From: Bacteroidetes bacterium 2013_40CM_41_45
Lineage (GTDB): Bacteria > Bacteroidota > Bacteroidia > AKYH767-A > 2013-40CM-41-45
Direction: 5' to 3'
DNA length: 64,000 nucleotides
Assembly (NCBI GenBank): GCA_002215675.1
Contig: NGFH01000001.1
Coordinates: 62,001-126,000 of the forward strand
In this document: piece by piece, positions 15,520-24,248 of the stretch
Position numbering within the stretch: position 1 is the stretch's first letter
How the letters are laid out: each line of letters opens with the position of its first letter
Translations under genes and position numbers: made by a program
Notes under the pieces: generated by a model
The model's input: the letters and a program-made list of their open reading frames with translations, nothing else
Told to the model about the DNA's origin: nothing
Databases searched by the model: none

Positions 15520-16317
15520 TTATTTATTCTTTGCTGCAAAATTCTGTACTATCGTGTACCCTGCTTCGTCTATGCCATAGGTTAATGCATCAATCTTATT
15601 GGTGAAGTAGTTGTAAAAAATAATGGCAATAGCAGAGGTAAGAATTCCAAGAGCTGTATTTATAAGCGCTTCAGAAATACCGGTTGAAAGAGCAATAGCA
15701 TCGGGTGCACCTGCCTGGGCCAACGCTTTAAAAGCGCGTATCATCCCGATAACCGTTCCTAACAATCCCATCAGTGTGGCGATGGAAGCGATGGTTGAAA
15801 TAATCACAAGATTTTTTGAGAGCATCGGAAGTTCGAGCGTTGTTGCTTCTTCAAGCTCTTTCTGTATGGCAAGAATTTTTCTTTCCTTGTCCAGCTCTTT
15901 GTCCTGTTCCATTTGCTTATACATATTCAGTCCTGCCTTTACAACATTGGCAATGGAGCCTTTCTGGCGGTCGCACTCCTGTTCTGCTGCTGAAAAATCA
16001 TGATTGGTAACCAGTGCGCGAATGCGGCTTATAAAAGAATCCACCGAACCTTTGCCTTTGGCCGCCCGTATGGTGAGCATCCTCTCAACGGTAAAGGTGA
16101 TTACAATCAGGAACATTGCAATAAGGACCGGCACAATGATTCCTCCTTTGTATATGACACCAAGGTAACTGCCTACGCCTTCCTTGATGGGCTCTCCGGC
16201 AGGATTATTTTCGATAAAGTTGGCGGGATTGCCCAGCACAAATGAAAAAATCATAAATGCTACGATAAGCGCCACAGGAATTACAATGGCAGCAAACATG
16301 GTTTTAATGTTCTTCAT
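15520..16317 (-). CDS. exbB: MotA/TolQ/ExbB proton channel
   Basis: 265-residue inner-membrane protein with hydrophobic segments at about 8-30, 55-75, 160-185 and 200-225. The conserved channel region SIATLMGLLGTVIGMIRAFKAL and GISEALINTALGILTSAIAI identify ExbB/TolQ. First gene of the minus-strand TonB operon; partners ExbD and TonB follow. The gap of 485 bases to the first exbD is filled by the IVS cassette. Confidence 0.93.
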   Translation of the reverse strand: MKNIKTMFAAIVIPVALIVAFMIFSFVLGNPANFIENNPAGEPIKEGVGSYLGVIYKGGIIVPVLIAMFLIVITFTVERMLTIRAAKGKGSVDSFISRIRALVTNHDFSAAEQECDRQKGSIANVVKAGLNMYKQMEQDKELDKERKILAIQKELEEATTLELPMLSKNLVIISTIASIATLMGLLGTVIGMIRAFKALAQAGAPDAIALSTGISEALINTALGILTSAIAIIFYNYFTNKIDALTYGIDEAGYTIVQNFAAKNK

Positions 16318-16442
16318 ATTAAATGTGTTGTTGATTGATTAAAAATTTTTTAGGGATGGCAATAATAGTAAAAAGAGATTAATTCCAAAACGAATGTAAG
16401 GAGGGTTTATTATAAAATAACATTGTATCCATCCTCAAACAT

Positions 16443-17618
16443 TTACTCAAAAGCGCTTATTCCGGTAACATCCATTCCTGTGATGAGCAGGTGGATGTCA
16501 TGAGTTCCTTCGTAGGTGATTACGCTTTCAAGGTTCATCATGTGGCGCATGATGGGATATTCTCCCGTTATTCCCATGCCCCCGTGTATTTGTCGTGCTT
16601 CGCGTGCAATTTCAAGAGCCATGTTTACGTTATTCCGTTTTGCCAGTGAAATCTGTGCAGGCGTTGCGCGGTTTTCATTTTTCAAAACACCCAGTCGCCA
16701 GCAGAGCAATTGCGCCTTGGTGATTTCGGTAATCATTTCGGCAAGTTTTTTCTGCGTGAGCTGAAATGCTCCTATCGGTTTACCGAATTGGATTCTCTCT
16801 TTGGAATATCTTAAGGCCGAATCATAACAATCCATTGCAGCTCCTACCGCCCCCCATGAAATACCATACCGTGCCGAGTTAAGGCAGCCCAGCGGGCCCT
16901 TCAATCCTTTAACATTCGGAAAAATATTTTCTTTCGGAACTTTTACATTATCAAAAACCAGTTCGCCTGTTGCACTGGCGCGCAGCGACCATTTACCATG
17001 CGTTTCGGGCGTGGTGAATCCTTTCATTCCCCGTTCAAGAATCAGCCCGTTTATTTCCCCCTTTTCATCTTTGGCCCATACCACGGCAACATCTGCAAAC
17101 GGAGCATTGCTAATCCACATTTTTGAACCATTGAGAATTACATGGTCGCCTTTATCTTTAAAGTTAGACAGCATGCCGGACGGATTGGAACCGAAATCGG
17201 GTTCTGTTAATCCAAAGCATCCCATCCATTCGCCGGTTGCAAGCTTTGGCAAATATTTTTTACGCTGCCCTTCGCTTCCATACGTGTAAATCGGATACAT
17301 AACCAGCGAGCTTTGCACCGATGCTGTGGAACGGATGCCGGAATCACCGCGCTCAAGTTCCTGCATAATTAATCCGTATGAAACCTGGTCGAGCCCGCCT
17401 CCACCATACTGCTGCGGAAGGTAAGGGCCAAATGCACCGATGTGAGCAAGGCCTTTTATAAGGTGTTTGGGGAATTCTGCTTTTTGCGCCGCTTGTTCTA
17501 TGATGGGCGATATTTCTTTTTTCACCCACTCACGTACACTGTTGCGTACAAGTTTTTGCTCTTCGGTCAGGAGCTCATCTATCCAGTAATAATCGGGTGC
17601 TGTAAAACGGTCGGTCAT
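16443..17618 (-). CDS. gcdH: Acyl-CoA dehydrogenase, glutaryl-CoA dehydrogenase type
   Basis: 391-residue FAD enzyme, most like glutaryl-CoA dehydrogenase (oxidative decarboxylation to crotonyl-CoA in lysine/tryptophan breakdown). Diagnostic stretches: GDSGIRSTASVQSSLVMYPI, GCFGLTEPDFGSNPSGM, LNSARYGISWGAVGAAMDC, QIHGGMGITGEYPIMRHMMN and the catalytic Glu in TYEGTHDIH. Many Bacteroidota carry this gene alone. Substrate is inferred from similarity to GcdH. A heptamer array lies right upstream of its start. Confidence 0.85.
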   Translation of the reverse strand: MTDRFTAPDYYWIDELLTEEQKLVRNSVREWVKKEISPIIEQAAQKAEFPKHLIKGLAHIGAFGPYLPQQYGGGGLDQVSYGLIMQELERGDSGIRSTASVQSSLVMYPIYTYGSEGQRKKYLPKLATGEWMGCFGLTEPDFGSNPSGMLSNFKDKGDHVILNGSKMWISNAPFADVAVVWAKDEKGEINGLILERGMKGFTTPETHGKWSLRASATGELVFDNVKVPKENIFPNVKGLKGPLGCLNSARYGISWGAVGAAMDCYDSALRYSKERIQFGKPIGAFQLTQKKLAEMITEITKAQLLCWRLGVLKNENRATPAQISLAKRNNVNMALEIAREARQIHGGMGITGEYPIMRHMMNLESVITYEGTHDIHLLITGMDVTGISAFE

Positions 17619-17622
17619 GGCA

Positions 17623-17651
17623 GATTTTGGGTTTGAGGTTTGAGGGTTTGA
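17623..17651. repeat. Single-arm heptamer array (GGTTTGA), upstream of gcdH
   Basis: GGTTTGA at 17630-17636, 17637-17643 and 17645-17651, with a related unit before it. No inverted partner is seen. It begins five bases upstream of the gcdH start codon. The unit resembles the complement of the CAAATCT unit inside the GT9 gene (58661-58695). Confidence 0.7.
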
Positions 17652-17860
17652 ACTCCTAACCCCATCTTATGATTAATTATATAGAAGGCGAAAGTAGAAA
17701 AGATGTTTTATTATGTTGGCACTGCCGTTAACAATCCGTTGGTTCAACCTGAATATTTAACCACTCGCTATTATTAATTAGCAGTCAAATAGTTGCATTT
17801 CACCCACGAAATTATATTGTTTGCATTTAATTTTATTTTTGTGACTTTCAACAAGGCACT
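17652..17860. other. AT-rich intergenic spacer between divergent genes
   Basis: About 210 bases between gcdH and the T9SS protein gene. It holds a TATTTTTG (17834-17841), a possible -7 box for the plus-strand gene, 20 bases before its ATG. I see no other gene or clear repeat. Confidence 0.5.
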
Positions 17861-18733
17861 ATGAAAACTTCAATCACCGTTATCACACTGTTTATTACAG
17901 TTACACTTCTCATCGTTCAGTCCTGCTACCAGGAAGGATTCACCAATGTTGCAGGCGCCCCTGTAGGCCGCGCAGCATCTCCATTCGATTTTGGCGGGCT
18001 TACCTGCAATGTCAGCGGATGTCACAGCAGTTTTCCTTTGGGCTCACGGTCTGGCTGGATTACTTCCAATATTCCGGGAAGCGGTTACATTGCAGGGCAA
18101 ACCTACACCATTACGGCTACAGCAACCTCATCCGCAAGTTGTGTACGGTTTGGATTCGAAATTTCTCCGCAGACTGCAACAGGCGTCACGGCAGGAACCG
18201 CAATTATTACCAATGCTACTCTGACAAAACTGGCATTGTCTACGAGTACACGGTGGATAACTCATACCCAGACAGGTACTTCTGCGGCTGCAACTCCCGG
18301 AACAAAAACATGGAGCTTTAACTGGACAGCTCCTGTATCAGGAACGGGAACTGTAACTTTTTACGGTGCTTTCAACCGCGCCAATAACAGCGGGACATCA
18401 GTTGGTGACAGCATTTTTACTTCGCAACTTGTAGTGCCCGAAAATCCTACGGCCGTATGGGAAGAAGCCAGGCAAAATCTTTCGTTCAGCGTTTACCCAA
18501 TCCCAGCCAGTGGAAATATTTTTGTACGTTTAAAAACCGATGATAATTCTTTACCCGAAATTGAATTGACCGATGTTTCAGGAAAAATAATCCGCAAAGT
18601 TTCCGATACAATGTCATCTTTTGCTCCCGAATACATCTTCAACATAAACACCATAGATATCGATTCCGGAATTTATTTTATCAGGATTATTCATGGCTCC
18701 GATGTTTCAGTTAAGAAAATTATAATCCTCTGA
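17861..18733 (+). CDS. Choice-of-anchor V type T9SS-secreted protein
   Basis: 290 residues. Signal peptide with a Cys at its end (LIVQSCYQEG), possibly a lipoprotein. The next segment, AASPFDFGGLTCNVSGCHSSFP, has the paired cysteines and His typical of choice-of-anchor V proteins, but the spacing is CX4CH, not a heme CXXCH. A reeler-like beta-sandwich follows (about 60-190, FNWTAPVSGTGTVTFYGAFN). The C-terminal 75 residues (FSVYPIPASGNIFVR to VKKIIIL) are a T9SS sorting domain. Function unknown. Confidence 0.8.
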   Translation: MKTSITVITLFITVTLLIVQSCYQEGFTNVAGAPVGRAASPFDFGGLTCNVSGCHSSFPLGSRSGWITSNIPGSGYIAGQTYTITATATSSASCVRFGFEISPQTATGVTAGTAIITNATLTKLALSTSTRWITHTQTGTSAAATPGTKTWSFNWTAPVSGTGTVTFYGAFNRANNSGTSVGDSIFTSQLVVPENPTAVWEEARQNLSFSVYPIPASGNIFVRLKTDDNSLPEIELTDVSGKIIRKVSDTMSSFAPEYIFNINTIDIDSGIYFIRIIHGSDVSVKKIIIL

Positions 18734-18796
18734 TTTAAGATTGTATACTTCATCAAATACTTGCTCTTTATGTGTCCCTGACACGCCTGTTTCCTG

Positions 18797-19387
18797 ATGG
18801 CTGAAGAAACAAAATCGAATGGTGGAAGCAGTATCAGGGTTGTTGTAAGCCGGTGGTCAAAGGCATATAAAATTCTTCTTGCCGCCTGTCTCTTTTCAAT
18901 GGTTATTGGCACAGGCACCAGTATTTTTTTCTTTGTTAAATGGTACCAGGCCGAGCAGCGGTACGGAGAAACCAAAAGGGAAGACACCAAATCAAAACAA
19001 AAATTCGAATTCCTGAAAAGGGATTATGAAACCATGCTTCGCGAGCAATCAATTATCCGCGATGTTAATGCCCATATAGTTAACCTTAAAGACCCTACGG
19101 GCAACTCAACCAGCTACGCCCGCATTTACTGGAACAGGTTTTCAGGCGAAGTTTTTATTGATGTAATATTTCTTCCTGTTCCGCCATTGGGAAAAGAATA
19201 CCGGGTATGGGTATTTGACAGTGGTGTATCGTCTGATATAGGCACATTTAAGCTGACTTTTGATAACCGCTTGCAATCTTTGTATTCTGTCATTGGTGCT
19301 GAAAGTTGGGTAGTATCTCTTGAACCGGAAGGAGGCAGCAAGGAACTGATGAAAGAAAACATCGTTTTACGTTCAGAGAAAAATTAA
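18797..19387 (+). CDS. Membrane protein with an anti-sigma-K (RskA) C-terminal-like domain
   Basis: 196 residues: short cytoplasmic tail, one membrane helix (about 27-49, ILLAACLFSMVIGTGTSIFFFV), a coiled-coil-like stretch (about 52-85), and a periplasmic domain (about 95-190) with ARIYWNRFSGEVFIDVIFLP, PVPPLGKEYRVWVFDSG and a final VVSLEPEGGS, which resemble the anti-sigma-K extracytoplasmic domain. The N-terminal sigma-binding (zinc-binding) part is missing and no ECF sigma gene lies nearby. It may have another signalling role or be an incomplete relative. Starts 63 bases after the upstream gene. Confidence 0.65.
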   Translation: MAEETKSNGGSSIRVVVSRWSKAYKILLAACLFSMVIGTGTSIFFFVKWYQAEQRYGETKREDTKSKQKFEFLKRDYETMLREQSIIRDVNAHIVNLKDPTGNSTSYARIYWNRFSGEVFIDVIFLPVPPLGKEYRVWVFDSGVSSDIGTFKLTFDNRLQSLYSVIGAESWVVSLEPEGGSKELMKENIVLRSEKN

Positions 19388-19394
19388 AAATCAC

Positions 19395-19425
19395 TCTGAA
19401 ATCACTTTACGATTCACTAACTTTG
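19395..19425 (+). promoter_or_regulatory. Promoter of the 19431 gene
   Basis: TCTG at 19395-19398, a 19-base spacer and TAACTTTG at 19418-19425, matching Bacteroidota TTTG-N19-TAnnTTTG with one mismatch at -33. The ATG is five bases downstream, so the transcript would be nearly leaderless. Confidence 0.6.
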
Positions 19426-19430
19426 CATCA

Positions 19431-20168
19431 ATGAACAGAATAGCGCTTTTGTTGTGCCTGTTGCTACCGGTTGAATTTTTGTTTGCGCAAACTTCTGAAC
19501 CTTCTATTCTGGATGAGGACCAAACCATGATGTACCGCTACGAAGCGGCCGGAGGTTTCTTTTTGCATTCTGCCGGATGGGGGCTGTCGTACCGTAAAGG
19601 CAAACATGTTACCGGTTACTCAAAAAAGTTTTTCGAAATAGAGTTCGCCACAATGAAGAACTCAAAAGAAATAAAGGTCACCAATCGCAACTACGAAAAC
19701 AGCAAGCCATTTGTATTCGGCAAGCTGAACTTTTTCATGCTGTTGCGCGGCGGTGTGGGAATGCAGAAAACATTATTCGGCAGAGGCAGGCATAACGGAG
19801 TTGAAATACGATACCTGTACTCCGGAGGTGTTGATGCAGGATTTACAAAGCCGGTGTACCTCGAAATCATTAAGCCCGACCAACTTCCGCAGGCGGAAGC
19901 CTACGACCCCAATAAACACGATGTCAATAATATTTTTGGAAGAGCCGCATTCACCTACGGGCTGGATAAAATGAAATTGTATCCCGGCGCCTACGGAAAA
20001 TTTGCGCTGAGCTTTGAGTATGGCAGCACAAGCACCGATATTAAAACTATAGAAACGGGTATTTTTGCAGATGTCTTTGTGCGCGACGTTCCTATTATGG
20101 CATATATCGAGAATAGAAATTATTTTATTAACCTGTACGTTGCCCTTACCTGGGGTGGCAAGTGGTAA
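19431..20168 (+). CDS. Uncharacterised exported protein, probable outer-membrane beta-barrel
   Basis: 245 residues with a signal peptide (LLCLLLPVEFLFAQ) and alternating beta-strand segments ending in an aromatic residue (NRNYFINLYVALTWGGKW), as in outer-membrane barrels. No motif of known function is recognised; related proteins are seen in other Bacteroidota genomes next to lipA, where the function is unknown (recalled, not checked). It lies 23 bases before lipA on the same strand, so the two may be co-transcribed. Confidence 0.7.
   Translation: MNRIALLLCLLLPVEFLFAQTSEPSILDEDQTMMYRYEAAGGFFLHSAGWGLSYRKGKHVTGYSKKFFEIEFATMKNSKEIKVTNRNYENSKPFVFGKLNFFMLLRGGVGMQKTLFGRGRHNGVEIRYLYSGGVDAGFTKPVYLEIIKPDQLPQAEAYDPNKHDVNNIFGRAAFTYGLDKMKLYPGAYGKFALSFEYGSTSTDIKTIETGIFADVFVRDVPIMAYIENRNYFINLYVALTWGGKW
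19884..19899. repeat. Palindrome CTTCCGCAGGCGGAAG inside a coding sequence
   Basis: Seven-base arms around AG, in the uncharacterised gene at 19431 (residues around QLPQAEAYD). Shares CCGCAGGC with the palindrome upstream of rpoN. Confidence 0.5.
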
Positions 20169-20191
20169 ACTGATTTTCCCGGATAGTATTT

Positions 20192-21070
20192 ATGTCTGAA
20201 ACAAACATTTCGGAAAATATTCAACGGGTGAAAAAACCCGATTGGCTGCGAGTAAAATTACCCTCGGGCGCAAATTATTCTATGGTGCGCGAAACGGTAA
20301 ACACGCATAAGCTGCATACCATTTGCCAGAGCGGAAACTGCCCCAATATGGGAGAGTGCTGGGGTGCAGGAACTGCCACATTTATGATTCTCGGAAACAT
20401 CTGCACCCGCTCGTGCGGCTTTTGTTCTGTCGCTACGGGAAGGCCGCTGGCTGTGGATTATGCCGAGCCGATGCGCGTTGCCGAATCCGTCCGCATTATG
20501 AAAGTAAAACATTGTGTTATCACTTGTGTTGACCGTGATGATTTGGAAGATGGCGGTGCTTTGGTTTGGGCAATGACTATACGAGCTGTGCGAAAATTGA
20601 ATCCGTCAACCACCATGGAAACGTTGGTTGGTGATTTTGCAGGCCAGTGGCAAAATCTTCAGAAGGTGATTGACGAAAAGCCTGAGGTTATCTCTCATAA
20701 CATTGAAACGGTAAGGCGGCTTACCAAACAAGTAAGGGTGCAAGCCAAGTACGACAGGAGTTTGGAAGCCTTGCGTATCATAAGCGCATCGGGCGCCAGG
20801 ACAAAATCAGGAATTATGCTCGGGCTTGGTGAGACAAACGATGAAGTTCTTGAAACCATTGACGACCTTAGAAATGCCGGGGTTCAGGTGCTTACCATAG
20901 GGCAATATCTTCAGCCCACGAAAGAACATTTGCCGGTCGCAGAATTTATTCACCCCGACCGGTTTGCTGAATTGAGGGAAATAGCTCTTTCCAAAGGGTT
21001 CATGTTTGTGGAAAGCGGCCCCCTGGTTCGCTCCTCATATCATGCAGAAAAGCATGTTGTGCGGGCTTAA
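20192..21070 (+). CDS. lipA: Lipoyl synthase
   Basis: Radical-SAM enzyme that inserts two sulfurs into octanoylated lipoyl domains. The auxiliary 4Fe-4S cluster ligands are Cys45, Cys50 and Cys56 in [12 protein letters not shown]; the SAM cluster motif CTRSCGFC is Cys71, Cys75 and Cys78. The C-terminus carries [12 protein letters not shown] with the terminal RSSY serine ligand. 292 residues is full length. Followed by a large nested inverted repeat before the convergent TonB receptor gene. Confidence 0.97.
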   Translation: MSETNISENIQRVKKPDWLRVKLPSGANYSMVRETVNTHKLHTICQSGNCPNMGECWGAGTATFMILGNICTRSCGFCSVATGRPLAVDYAEPMRVAESVRIMKVKHCVITCVDRDDLEDGGALVWAMTIRAVRKLNPSTTMETLVGDFAGQWQNLQKVIDEKPEVISHNIETVRRLTKQVRVQAKYDRSLEALRIISASGARTKSGIMLGLGETNDEVLETIDDLRNAGVQVLTIGQYLQPTKEHLPVAEFIHPDRFAELREIALSKGFMFVESGPLVRSSYHAEKHVVRA

Positions 21071-21125
21071 TAGCTAACTTCACCTCAGGTTTTTATCAAG
21101 GGACGCTGCCCATACCTGCTATTAT

Positions 21126-21213
21126 TTTCCCGGCAGTCACAGAGAGCGCTCACATGCACGCCCTCTGTGATGAATTCGGAAACGATAAACGAAACATTGC
21201 CGGGAAATTTTTT
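21126..21213 (+). terminator. Nested inverted repeat with T-run after lipA
   Basis: Outer stem TTTCCCGGCA (21126-21135) pairs with TGCCGGGAAA (21198-21207); inner stem TCACAGAG (21137-21144) pairs with CTCTGTGA (21163-21170). A T-run (21208-21213) follows the outer stem, so it could end lipA transcription. Its size (about 80 bases) is larger than a simple terminator. Confidence 0.6.
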
Positions 21214-23674
21214 ACTGCTCCGATTTCTTTTTACTGAAATCAACTGGCACAATGAGTTTGAAACTTATGTTGCGTCCCATGTTGTAAATGCCGAGGTGTC
21301 CATTTGGTGAGGCAGTGTATTGTTCAAAATATTTCAACCTGTTCAGGTGCGCCTGGTAAGCTACATCGGTAATGTTATTTCCAAGAATGCTTAAACTGAA
21401 AAGAACTTTGCCGGATTTATTAGTTATATCTCCACCAATGCCTGCATCAAAGAGCGTGTAACCAAGTGTAGGCGTTTCGGTATTGAATGCGAGATAGGCG
21501 CGGTCTTGTTTTGCGTACCACTGCATTCCAACTTTCAAATAGAGAGAAGAGAAATGAGTGAATTTTTTCTTAAAGTTTGCGCGCAATTCTGTAAGTGTAT
21601 GCAACGGCGGAATGAAAGGTAAATATTTTGCACTGTCCGTAACAAGAATTCCCGGCACTCCTTTATTATTACCATAGGTGACGGAGATTGCATTTTCGAA
21701 ATGCAGCCAGTCCAGCGGATGAGGATGAATGTCCAAGCTTGCTTCACCACCATACAATTGCGCTTCTGCCGCCTGAAACTGGAAGAATGTATTTCCTTGC
21801 CCATCTGTAGAATCCCGACCTATATTGTTTAATAACTTTTCATTGTAGATATAATTTGAAATATCATTGCTGAAAAATTCAAGACCACCTGTTACGTGTG
21901 TTGTGGAAAATAAAATTCCAACATCTTCCTGCAAACTGAACTCAGGTTTAAAGTCTGGATTACCTACCTGATAAATATTTGTTCCGGGGTGAACACCGTT
22001 GGCGGAGATTTCAGCAATATTAGGCGCGCGAAAGCCACGTGCTATGTTTGCTTTAATCAAAAAATGTTCAGTGAAATTATATGTTGCGCCAAAACTTCCT
22101 GAAACACCAGAGAAAGTATGCTTGTAATTTGAAAACGGATTACCCGCCCCTGAAGTATCAGGAGGACTTACCTGCATATCAAAACCGGTTTCGGGATTGG
22201 ATGAGACAAACATTTGGTCGTTACTGAAAGAACGGCTGTCGTAGCGAACGCCTGCGCTTATATCTAACTTATGAATTGACTTTTTAGCAAAAGCAAATGG
22301 ACCAAAGTCAAACAGTTTATAATCGGGAATAATAAACTCAGTTCCCCTGTTCGCATTGATTTGATGCATGCCGTTTACTCCTATGGTAGTTTCCCATCCA
22401 TTAGTCTCAGGCAGATAATATTTTGCATCATAAGTATACGTTGGTAATACGAGATAAAGCCCGGGAAGGTCAGGATTCAACGGATGGCTGAACTCCCTGC
22501 GCACACTTTCCTGATAGCCCAGCGTTAGTGCCAACTTTGATCTTCCCAAAATGAAACTGTTTGCCGAAATCATTCTGTAATGCTGCACATGCTGATGTAA
22601 GGTGGTAATTGCATAAGATGTTAATTCATTATCTGTAACAATTAGCCTAATGGTGTCTTCTTCGGTAATCTGCTTTGTAAACTTTCTTGTTAATGAATCG
22701 CGGCTGCCATCGGGAATTTCCTGCAAGTCATCATAAAGAGAAAACCGAAGATGTGAGTATCCCCATTTTTTATTTAACCCGATATAAGCGTTTGCATCCG
22801 TTTCATGGAAGGCGGTTCCATAAACACGACTATCAATACTGTTCTGATAATTGGTCGCCATTTTATTTGTGAATCTTGCCCCCCATACAAAGCCTTTTAT
22901 GTTACCGAAAGTTGCGACTGACAATCCGACCAAGCCATTATTGCTTTGGTAATTGGAAAGAAGCTCTCCATTTATTGTTCCCTCCGATACGGGAGGAGTG
23001 GGCAGTAAATTCACAACACCTGCTAAAGCATCAGAGCCATACGTTAGACTGGAAGGTCCTTTAACAATCTCAATCCTATCAATGGAATATTCATCCGCTT
23101 CAATGCCATGTTCATCACCCCACTGTTGACCTTCCTGCCGGACACCATCGTATAGTGTGAGAACGCGATTAAACCCAAGACCTCGGATATAGGGTTTAGA
23201 AACATTGGGTCCTGTTGTAACAGCGTTTACTCCCGGCTGTCTTGCAATTGCATCAATCGCATTGGTGGAAGGAATTTGTCTCAACTGTATTGGTGAGACA
23301 GTTAAAATGGGAATAGGCGTTCTGCTTTTTTCCGCTGCCTGAGAAAGCCCCGTTACGACAACTTCGTTTAGCTCCGTTACTGTTTCTTCAAGTGCAAAAT
23401 TCTTTGTAGTTGTCGCAGCTAAGTCAACTTTCTCCACGATTAATTTATAGCCGATGAAATGCACTTGCACAAGGACTTTGGATTTTGGAAGGTTTTCAAT
23501 CTTGTATGTTCCCTTTACATTTGATACTCCGCCTGTTTTTAAGTCAGAGATATAAACCGTAACACCAGGAATCGGCTCGCCTGTTTTTTTATCGGTGATT
23601 TTTCCCGACAATATCTGTGCAGAAGCAGACACAACTGCACATAAAATAAATATATTTATGAATAATATTTTCAT
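21212..23674 (-). CDS. TonB-dependent outer-membrane receptor, likely metal-related
   Basis: 820 residues: signal peptide (1-19), a carboxypeptidase-regulatory-like domain (20-100, GKITDKKTGEPIPGVTVYIS), a plug domain (about 115-225, GLGFNRVLTLYDGVRQEGQQ ... EIVKGPSSLTYGSDALAGVV), and a C-terminal beta-barrel ending MGRNISFKLIVPV. It sits downstream of a His/Cys-rich small protein gene, the common arrangement of metal-uptake loci in this phylum, which suggests zinc or copper; the substrate is inference. Stop overlaps the terminator region of lipA. Confidence 0.85.
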   Translation of the reverse strand: MKILFINIFILCAVVSASAQILSGKITDKKTGEPIPGVTVYISDLKTGGVSNVKGTYKIENLPKSKVLVQVHFIGYKLIVEKVDLAATTTKNFALEETVTELNEVVVTGLSQAAEKSRTPIPILTVSPIQLRQIPSTNAIDAIARQPGVNAVTTGPNVSKPYIRGLGFNRVLTLYDGVRQEGQQWGDEHGIEADEYSIDRIEIVKGPSSLTYGSDALAGVVNLLPTPPVSEGTINGELLSNYQSNNGLVGLSVATFGNIKGFVWGARFTNKMATNYQNSIDSRVYGTAFHETDANAYIGLNKKWGYSHLRFSLYDDLQEIPDGSRDSLTRKFTKQITEEDTIRLIVTDNELTSYAITTLHQHVQHYRMISANSFILGRSKLALTLGYQESVRREFSHPLNPDLPGLYLVLPTYTYDAKYYLPETNGWETTIGVNGMHQINANRGTEFIIPDYKLFDFGPFAFAKKSIHKLDISAGVRYDSRSFSNDQMFVSSNPETGFDMQVSPPDTSGAGNPFSNYKHTFSGVSGSFGATYNFTEHFLIKANIARGFRAPNIAEISANGVHPGTNIYQVGNPDFKPEFSLQEDVGILFSTTHVTGGLEFFSNDISNYIYNEKLLNNIGRDSTDGQGNTFFQFQAAEAQLYGGEASLDIHPHPLDWLHFENAISVTYGNNKGVPGILVTDSAKYLPFIPPLHTLTELRANFKKKFTHFSSLYLKVGMQWYAKQDRAYLAFNTETPTLGYTLFDAGIGGDITNKSGKVLFSLSILGNNITDVAYQAHLNRLKYFEQYTASPNGHLGIYNMGRNISFKLIVPVDFSKKKSEQ

Positions 23675-23716
23675 TTTTGAAATAGGTTAAAATATGAATT
23701 GAATAAAAGAAAACGC

Positions 23717-23735
23717 CTTAGAGCAATGCTCTAAG
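23717..23735. promoter_or_regulatory. 19-base perfect palindrome between the His-rich gene and the TonB receptor
   Basis: CTTAGAGCAATGCTCTAAG: two 9-base arms around a central A. On the minus strand it is followed by GGCGTTTTCTTTTATT, so it could act as an intrinsic terminator/attenuator before the receptor gene, or as a repressor operator for metal control. The sequence does not decide between these. Confidence 0.6.
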
Positions 23736-23778
23736 CAATTCAATATTCAGAATGCGGATAACTACCGAAACTGAATGA

Positions 23779-24111
23779 CTAAATCAAAAATAAAGCGGGA
23801 GGTCCCCTGAAAAATAAAAAGGGAGAGGAAGAAAAATGATAACTGCTTTTGCTTTCAACCGAAATGACACAAAACAATTCGGAAGAAGCAAAGGAAAAAT
23901 TATTTACTGCTTGATGAAAAGGAGGGGTAACGAGTTGAAGAACTTCGCAATGCTGGTGAGGTTTGCTGAAATGTTGAGCACATGCATCCGTACAAACTTT
24001 ATCTTCTGTATCGTGATGATTGAGAAATTCATGAAGTAGTTCTTTCGGAGCGAGGAAAAGCGAAAGTGATGCCAGAAGAATTACTGAAATATGTATGCGG
24101 AAACTTTTCAT
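23779..24111 (-). CDS. Small exported His/Cys-rich protein
   Basis: 110 residues with an N-terminal hydrophobic signal (ILLASLSLFLAP), the His/Asp stretch HEFLNHHDTED, and Cys/His-rich CTDACAQHFSKPHQHCEV, which look like metal ligands. It precedes the TonB receptor on the same strand with a palindrome between. Similar small proteins are found upstream of metal-related receptors in Bacteroidota (recalled). The function, metal binding or signalling, is inferred only from residues and context. Confidence 0.7.
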   Translation of the reverse strand: MKSFRIHISVILLASLSLFLAPKELLHEFLNHHDTEDKVCTDACAQHFSKPHQHCEVLQLVTPPFHQAVNNFSFASSELFCVISVESKSSYHFSSSPFLFFRGPPALFLI

Positions 24112-24248
24112 TCAATGGGCAAATATAAGAATTAGCTAATATAATCTCCTCCTCTCTGTAACAACCGGGAAAATTGAAACAGAATTTCTGCTGTATAAAA
24201 CTTTTGCTTACCTTTAACCCTTCAAAATTTACACATCCAAAACAACAG

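Noticed and set aside
17861-18733. c-type cytochrome
   Set aside because: The cysteine pair is CX4CH rather than CXXCH, and there is no heme-lyase context; the domain fits choice-of-anchor V.
24174-24248. Upstream N-terminal extension of the M43 protease
   Set aside because: The extension before MKTLLRKASALIV is not signal-like, while the ATG at 24249 starts a clean signal peptide.
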